From Metabacillus litoralis (GTDB taxonomy: Bacteria; Bacillota; Bacilli; Bacillales; Bacillaceae), in the NCBI RefSeq assembly GCF_003667825.1, contig NZ_CP033043.1:1919501-1983500 (forward strand): a DNA stretch of 64,000 bases, given 5' to 3'. The position numbers and the translations under genes are program-made. Position 1 is the stretch's first letter, and each line of letters opens with the position of its first letter. Below are positions 59,334 to 64,000 of this stretch, one piece after another. The notes under the pieces were generated by a model. It was not told the DNA's origin and ran no database searches. It saw only the letters and a list, made by a program, of their open reading frames with translations.

Positions 59334-60098
59334 CTAAGGCATCAAAAACAGGGCTTCTAATTGAGGATTTCCACCTGCAAGACCAACCGCAACTGCTGTA
59401 TAGGTTTTTCCAGCTTTAAGCTGAACTTGAGGAATCGTTATCACAACATTATTAGTTCCGGCAACTCTAACCTCTAAATTAACGGTTAATGGAGATAATG
59501 TCATGTAATCTGTAGCTTTTTCGTACGGAACATTGGGAAAGAGCACCTTTCCACCTTGAACAGCGATATCAACATTTGGAGCATCTGGAGAGAGGTGAAT
59601 AAACCGGACTTTTGCTTGATTCGGGCTTACATACGGTTTATCTACAAAAACAGTTAATTTAAGGTTTGCTACCTTACCAGTTGCTGCAACAGTGTAGTAA
59701 GTATTTCTTGTTAAAGAAAGCTGTTCTCTTAGAACAGGTTGAGTTGTTTCACCAGTTGGGTACACTTCAATCGTGTAGCGTCCATTAGGTAATTGTAAGT
59801 AATCCGTTGTTTCTTGAAAAACGAGATTCGTAATGGCTTTATTTCCGTTTACATAAACATCAACGCCTGGTGTGTCTGGTGAGGCATGAAATACACGTAC
59901 AAAAGAATTCTGTTGTCCAGCTCTGTCTACCATTCCGTAAGTATGTCCGTGAAAATCTACAGCTGCAAGTTGTTGTACACACATTAAATGTTTTTGATAA
60001 TACATGATGTGCAGCTGAGGATTTGAATATTTGTAGTAGTCAGCAAGCATTTGATATTTTGCCGATTCAAGTACCAACATTGATTCATTTTGGTGCAT
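59334..60098 (-). CDS. DUF4397 domain-containing protein
   Basis: 254 residues. Two copies of the DUF4397 beta domain are visible: SFVRVFHASPDTPGVDVYVN with LQLPNGRYTIEVYPTGETTQ, and KVRFIHLSPDAPNVDIAVQG with PLTVNLEVRVAGTNNVVITI. A helical N-terminal part (VLESAKYQMLADYYKYSNPQ) precedes them. There is no signal peptide; relatives in bacilli may be spore or surface proteins. The ATG (MHQNESML) has AGGGGTG six bases upstream; the longer frame lacks a site. Confidence 0.85.
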   Translation of the reverse strand: MHQNESMLVLESAKYQMLADYYKYSNPQLHIMYYQKHLMCVQQLAAVDFHGHTYGMVDRAGQQNSFVRVFHASPDTPGVDVYVNGNKAITNLVFQETTDYLQLPNGRYTIEVYPTGETTQPVLREQLSLTRNTYYTVAATGKVANLKLTVFVDKPYVSPNQAKVRFIHLSPDAPNVDIAVQGGKVLFPNVPYEKATDYMTLSPLTVNLEVRVAGTNNVVITIPQVQLKAGKTYTAVAVGLAGGNPQLEALFLMP

Positions 60099-60215
60099 GC
60101 TATTCACCCCTAAAATAGTATTAACACCATACAATATGTAAAATGCCTATATAGTTTCCTATTTTATGTCATTTTTTACAAAAAATTATTTTTGCAATGG
60201 TAATATATTCTGCAT

Positions 60216-60246
60216 AAAAACAGAGCAGATTTCTCTACTCTGTTTT
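60216..60246 (-). terminator. Terminator of the small Arg/Asp-rich gene
   Basis: AAAACAGAG(C)AGA pairs with TCT(A)CTCTGTTTT around a four-base loop, with A and T runs on both sides. Confidence 0.85.
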
Positions 60247-60266
60247 CAGCAATCTTATTCATCTAT

Positions 60267-60482
60267 TTACCAAGGAAAGCCTCTTCTTCTTCTGCGATCT
60301 TCAGCACCTAGTACATCATCATCTCGGTCATATCTTCTATCTCTTCTATTTTCTACACCTGCAACATCTTGATTAAAACGACCGCGACGTCTTTTATCTT
60401 CTGCTTCAACGATAAACACTTCATCAGCATTAATAATCACACGATCTGCATTAATCACTAGCCTTTTTCTATTTTCTGACAT
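60267..60482 (-). CDS. Small highly charged protein, paralogue of the gene at 4480-4692
   Basis: 71 residues. The N-terminal beta-like repeat RLVINADRVIINADEVFIVE has two NAD(R/E)V units, then an Arg/Asp-rich stretch (RRDRRYDRDDDVLGAEDRRR) and a GFPW end. It shares this plan with the protein at 4480. No family name is recalled. GGAGGTGGGG precedes the ATG, and it has its own terminator. Confidence 0.7.
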   Translation of the reverse strand: MSENRKRLVINADRVIINADEVFIVEAEDKRRRGRFNQDVAGVENRRDRRYDRDDDVLGAEDRRRRRGFPW

Positions 60483-60654
60483 TTACCCCACCTCCAATCT
60501 CTTTTACTACATTTTATGAAACAAACAGAAATACGAGTGGACGAGTATAGTGGGACAACTCACCAATTTTATAGCCTTCAAAAAAATGTTACATAATCAA
60601 TTCTAAGTCAGGAAAAAATAAACAGATACTATGGAAATGTGGGGTGAAAAGATA

Positions 60655-60771
60655 ATGAAAAAGTTACTAGCAATTTTACTAGCAGCACTTCTTGCTACTT
60701 CTGTTGTGGCATGTGATGATGCTCCTGGTGAAGATGAAATCGGTGATGGTGAAATCAACGATGAGGAATAA
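60655..60771 (+). CDS. Small lipoprotein (38 aa)
   Basis: 38 residues: KKLLAILLAALLATSVVAC is a lipoprotein signal with lipobox SVVAC, and the mature part DDAPGEDEIGDGEINDEE is almost all acidic. GGGGTG lies before the ATG. It would display a short acidic tail on the outer face of the membrane. The function is unknown. A hairpin follows the stop codon. Confidence 0.7.
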   Translation: MKKLLAILLAALLATSVVACDDAPGEDEIGDGEINDEE

Positions 60772-60776
60772 GAAAA

Positions 60777-60801
60777 CGACACACGGGTTATCCGTGTGTC
60801 G
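60777..60801. terminator. Hairpin between the lipoprotein and MFS genes
   Basis: CGACACACGG and CCGTGTGTCG form a perfect ten-base stem with a four- to five-base loop between two convergent genes; the minus-strand gene's last codons overlap it. T-rich flanks are modest. Confidence 0.75.
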
Positions 60802-62158
60802 AATTTAATCTTCCTTTAATATAAAAACGAAACATTATAATAGCAATAGTGATGAGTACAACCAATCCACCAAAAATATGACGATAAATAAGCTCGACAG
60901 CCAAGCCATCCTGAAGAGTAATCATAATTCCTGTTAAAGTCACACCAAAAGCTCCTCCAAAAAATTGAATAAGCTGGGTCATTCCCATTCCTGTCCCAAT
61001 CTCTTCAGTTGGGAGAATCCTTGAAACTTCATTAGCTATACTTGATGTAAGGGCTGAGAAACCGGTACTCATAAACATATAAGTTAGTAAGATAAAATAC
61101 GGTGACTTCGTTGATAACAATGTAAATAAAACCGTTGCAATAAATAAGAAAAGCTGCCCAAAATAAATAAGCGGTCCATTGCCAAACCGGTCAATTAACC
61201 TTCCAATAAACTGTGCAGCCACAGCAGACAAGATAGCTCCAGGGAAAATCATCAAGCCAACCTCTGCAGGATCCTTTCCAAAAACATCTGTTAAAATGAT
61301 CGGCATAAGAAAAAGGGTAGAAAAATGGGTGACAAATGCGACAAATCCGATAAAAAGCAATTTAAGATATTGTTTCTCTTTTAACAATTTTGGTTGAATA
61401 AACGGCATCGTGACTTGGTTAATATGCCTCCACATCAACAACAAGACAATCATACTTGAAAATAAAATGAAATATGAAAAGGTTGAGAGAAATAACAGGA
61501 CACCTGTTACACCTATTGCTGTTAAACACCCACCTACCGTATCAAACTTCACCTTTTTAATCTCTTCTTTCGGCAACAGCTTTTGTAAAACTGGAATAAA
61601 GAACACAACCAAACCTGTTACTGCAAACAAATAATTCCATCCTAAATATTGCGTGATAGCTCCTCCAATAACAGGACCCAGTCCAAATCCTAGTGAAGAG
61701 GCTGATGCAATGAGGGCCATTGCTTTCCCTCTTCTACTTATGGGGATATATCTTCCTGCAAGCACCATGGCAAGACCTGGCACAGCCCCTGCTCCCGCTG
61801 CTTGAAGAATCCTTGTTGTTAATAGAAGTGGAAATGAGTTGGCAAAAAAGCCAATAACTGAAGCAACTCCTAATATGGATAGTCCGATAAGAAGTAATCT
61901 CGAGATTGGAATATAATCAGAAAGCCGACTAAATGTTAAAGTCGCTATGGCAAAGACAATTGAATATCCCGACACAATCCAAGATGCAGTTGAAGAGGTG
62001 AGAGATAAATCTGTTAACACACTTGGTAAGGCCACATTAAACATCGTTGTATTCATGACAACAAGCCAAACAATAAAACTCCAAATCAAGACAATTTTGT
62101 TTTCCTGAATGGATTCTACCCCTGTACTTTTAGGAGCAGCAATGGAAACCGAAGACAT
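60788..62158 (-). CDS. MFS transporter, DHA2 (14-segment) type
   Basis: 456 residues and about 14 membrane segments. Family marks are FIVWLVVMNTTMFNVALPSV, ASWIVSGYSIVFAIATLTFS, RLSDYIPISRLLLIGLSILG (motif A) and GPVIGGAITQYLGWNYLFAV (motif C). The nearest well-known group is the Tet(K)/Tet(L)-like and QacA-like proton-drug antiporters. The substrate cannot be told. AGGTGG lies six bases before the ATG. Confidence 0.85.
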   Translation of the reverse strand: MSSVSIAAPKSTGVESIQENKIVLIWSFIVWLVVMNTTMFNVALPSVLTDLSLTSSTASWIVSGYSIVFAIATLTFSRLSDYIPISRLLLIGLSILGVASVIGFFANSFPLLLTTRILQAAGAGAVPGLAMVLAGRYIPISRRGKAMALIASASSLGFGLGPVIGGAITQYLGWNYLFAVTGLVVFFIPVLQKLLPKEEIKKVKFDTVGGCLTAIGVTGVLLFLSTFSYFILFSSMIVLLLMWRHINQVTMPFIQPKLLKEKQYLKLLFIGFVAFVTHFSTLFLMPIILTDVFGKDPAEVGLMIFPGAILSAVAAQFIGRLIDRFGNGPLIYFGQLFLFIATVLFTLLSTKSPYFILLTYMFMSTGFSALTSSIANEVSRILPTEEIGTGMGMTQLIQFFGGAFGVTLTGIMITLQDGLAVELIYRHIFGGLVVLITIAIIMFRFYIKGRLNSTHG

Positions 62159-62284
62159 TTAATACCACCTGTTTCTTTCAATTTATTAAACAATAATACT
62201 ATCATAATACGTTTTTTCTTCCTATAAAAGAAAAATGCTTCGAGTATCGAAAAATGAACTTTGTGAAACATTGTCCCAAATAAG

Positions 62285-62318
62285 CAAAAAAGGATGAACA
62301 TGGTATAGGTTCACCCTT
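62285..62318 (-). terminator. Terminator of the hydrolase operon
   Basis: On the minus strand AAGGGTGAAC pairs with GTTCATCCTT (one mismatch) around a nine-base loop, followed by TTTTTTG. Confidence 0.8.
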
Positions 62319-62332
62319 ACAAAACAGTTACA

Positions 62333-63280
62333 TTATGTCACCTGCTGTTTTTGATATTGATTTTTAAAATATTCAGCTGCTTCATATATGGCTTTTCTTC
62401 CATCCTCCAACGGAAGGGTCATACACATAAAACCATGGATCATTCCTGGATAACATACATACGTAGTTGGAACTCCAGCTTGTGAAAGCTTCCTGGAATA
62501 TTCTTCTCCACCATCACATAACGGATCATATTCAGCCGTCACAATATATGCTGGGGGAAGCTTAGCAGCATCTTCTTCAGGAATGAGCATAGGCGCAGCT
62601 AATGGACTTTGGGTATCAGATATGCTTGAAAGATATTGTTGCCTAAACCAGTTCATCGTTGATTTTGTTAAATAATATCCTTCACCATATTTTTCATAAG
62701 ATTCTGTTGGTTCAAAACCTGTTGATGGGTAAAATAATAACTGATTACTAATACTAATATCTTTCCTTTGAACAGCTAAATAACAAGTAACTGCAGCTAG
62801 ATTTCCACCGGCACTGTCACCTCCAACTGCAATAAACTTTCGATCAACACCTAAATCGTCAGCATGATCATACACCCATTTCGTTGCAAGATACGCATCT
62901 TCAACAGGGACCGGAAACTTATGTTCAGGAGCTAAACCATAGTCTACAGATATGACTTTGCACTGAGCATGGTTAGCTAGTATTCGGCATAATGAATCAT
63001 GAGTTTCTATATTGCCTATTACCCAGCCACCTCCGTGAAAATAGACTAAAGCTGGTAATGAACTGTTATCATTAGGACTATATATTCTAATTGATATATC
63101 ATGTTCATATCCTAGAATTTTTCTATCTTCTACTTGATGAATTTCTTCTGTTAAGTTTAAAGAAGAACTAGATTCAACGAAAAGAGCCCTTGCTTCCTTC
63201 AGGTTTTGCTGCTCAACTGGAGGTACATTTCGTTTTTCAAAATGTTGCAAAAGTGCAATAACTTGTGGATGTAGAGTCAT
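62333..63280 (-). CDS. Alpha/beta hydrolase, hormone-sensitive-lipase type
   Basis: 315 residues. The oxyanion motif is PALVYFHGGGWVIGNIETHD, the nucleophile elbow is AVGGDSAGGNLAAVTCYLAV, and the catalytic Asp and His lie in IVTAEYDPLCDGGEEYSRKL and YPGMIHGFMCMTLP. It is a cytoplasmic carboxylesterase-like enzyme. Its ATG shares one base with the stop of the MaoC gene (TAATG), so translation is coupled. With the two dehydratase genes it forms an acyl-CoA or ester metabolism operon; the substrate is unknown. Confidence 0.9.
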   Translation of the reverse strand: MTLHPQVIALLQHFEKRNVPPVEQQNLKEARALFVESSSSLNLTEEIHQVEDRKILGYEHDISIRIYSPNDNSSLPALVYFHGGGWVIGNIETHDSLCRILANHAQCKVISVDYGLAPEHKFPVPVEDAYLATKWVYDHADDLGVDRKFIAVGGDSAGGNLAAVTCYLAVQRKDISISNQLLFYPSTGFEPTESYEKYGEGYYLTKSTMNWFRQQYLSSISDTQSPLAAPMLIPEEDAAKLPPAYIVTAEYDPLCDGGEEYSRKLSQAGVPTTYVCYPGMIHGFMCMTLPLEDGRKAIYEAAEYFKNQYQKQQVT

Positions 63281-63699
63281 TATGATTCCTCCTTATTCTT
63301 ATATTTTGTAAAGGTTATCATTCCTTTAATAACATCCACTCCATTTTGATTAACTGCGTTTACTTGGAAAATAGAATGTGTTTCATTCTCATCTGTTAAT
63401 CTTGCTTTTAATGTAATGATGTCTCCAAGAAAAACCATCCCCCTAAAGCGGATCTGATAATCCTGTATAAAACCTTCTTCATGATATGGAGTAAATAACT
63501 TTGCCAAATTCCCCATCGTCCACATACCGTGAGCGATGATCGCTGGTAAACCGGCTTTTTTGGCTTCATCATCAATTGTGTGAATCGGGTTGTAATCTCC
63601 TGAAGCACCAGCATACTTTATAAGGTCCAATCTTGACACAGGTGGTAATGTAACGATGGGAAGCTCATCGCCTAGCTGACACCTTAATAACCTGCTCAT
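63280..63699 (-). CDS. MaoC family dehydratase
   Basis: 139 residues, single hot-dog domain. The hydratase 2 motif is YAGASGDYNPIHTIDDEAKK, with the catalytic Asp and His, then IIAHGMWTMGNLAKLF and IRFRGMVFLGDIITLKARL. It hydrates or dehydrates an enoyl/3-hydroxyacyl-CoA. It overlaps the preceding gene by four bases (ATGA), so it may pair with that protein as the two halves of a heterodimeric dehydratase. Confidence 0.88.
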   Translation of the reverse strand: MSRLLRCQLGDELPIVTLPPVSRLDLIKYAGASGDYNPIHTIDDEAKKAGLPAIIAHGMWTMGNLAKLFTPYHEEGFIQDYQIRFRGMVFLGDIITLKARLTDENETHSIFQVNAVNQNGVDVIKGMITFTKYKNKEES

Positions 63700-64000
63700 A
63701 TACTCATCACCTTCCTAACAGTTTCATTAATAATGACAACCTGCTCAGCAGTGAAAATGAGCTCTTCGTTAAGAGTTTCACCATACTGTTTTAACACCAA
63801 AAACCCCATATTCCCAAGCTTTCCTTGCTTTTCATAGTAATCTTCCACTTCTTGATAGCAGATGATCTCTTCACCAACAAGCAACGGACGTTTGTAATGA
63901 TATTTTTGTTCACCATGAATTAACCCCTTAGCTGGTAAATCAAGCTCATCTATCACACCATAATCAAAAACCCTTGGAAATGTAGGTGGAGCAATGTTTT
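63696..64000 (-). CDS. FAS1-like/MaoC N-terminal dehydratase domain protein, cut by the window edge
   Basis: Only the last 100 or so codons are in the window; the frame runs on past position 64000. It reads NIAPPTFPRVFDYGVIDELD, LPAKGLIHGEQKYHYKRPLL, VGEEIICYQEVEDYYEKQGK and LGNMGFLVLKQYGETLNEEL, the hot-dog MaoC N-terminal (FAS1-like dehydratase) pattern. A GTG at 63959 would be a false start. With the next gene it probably makes a two-subunit acyl-CoA dehydratase. Confidence 0.8.
   Translation of the reverse strand, partial: NIAPPTFPRVFDYGVIDELDLPAKGLIHGEQKYHYKRPLLVGEEIICYQEVEDYYEKQGKLGNMGFLVLKQYGETLNEELIFTAEQVVIINETVRKVMSI

Overview
The window comes from a low-GC, Gram-positive, endospore-forming member of the Bacillaceae. 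Codon usage is AT-rich, GGAGG-type ribosome sites precede nearly every gene, and many genes resemble Bacillus subtilis yng, yue, yuk, ywq and gnt genes. A YjcZ-type small sporulation peptide is also present. No rRNA, tRNA, CRISPR array or intact insertion sequence was found. Most genes lie on the minus strand.

Region 1 (1-6.3 kb) holds housekeeping and small genes: a YjcZ peptide, a DUF3892 protein, a YoaE-like molybdopterin oxidoreductase, a histidine phosphatase, fabZ, a GNAT acetyltransferase, a short Rossmann protein and a sugar-phosphate isomerase/epimerase. Region 2 (6.3-11.3 kb) is a gluconate operon read leftwards as gnd-gntP-gntK. A divergent RpiR/SIS regulator takes the place of GntR, and a textbook CcpA cre site overlaps the operon's -35 box. 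Region 3 (11.3-20.3 kb) has pepF, a DUF3052 protein, a DnaJ-type zinc peptide and a six-gene leucine/branched acyl-CoA degradation operon (yngHB-yngG-yngE-yngJ-yngH-yngF). Region 4 (20.4-24.5 kb) has yueI, an array of 52-bp hairpin repeats, and a cstA - CC-terminal small protein - ArsA-like ATPase cassette with a cre site upstream of cstA.

Region 5 (25.3-46.6 kb) is a type VII secretion (Yuk/Ess) island. The core operon esxA-esaB-essB-essC-esaA-essA leads directly into two small helical LXG partners, a full-length LXG effector with a TNT-like NAD-glycohydrolase end, and its Imm59-like immunity gene. Downstream (33.3 to 25.3 kb) is a collection of promoterless toxin ends, immunity genes and broken remnants. 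Two of these carry near-identical copies of the effector's central linker. The layout is that of a polymorphic-toxin locus with silent replacement cassettes.

Region 6 (46.9-64 kb) returns to ordinary genes: an M20 peptidase, an AEC transporter, ppnP, exoA, cysteine dioxygenase, an EamA transporter, an MBL-fold hydrolase behind a FadR box, a DUF1292 protein, a SIMPL protein, a tandem P-loop ATPase, fabF, small lipoproteins, a DUF4397 protein and an MFS exporter. It ends with a FAS1-like dehydratase - MaoC - alpha/beta hydrolase operon cut by the window edge. A 21-bp tandem repeat lies beside fabF. Starts were placed on the best ribosome site, so several genes begin inside the longest open frame.
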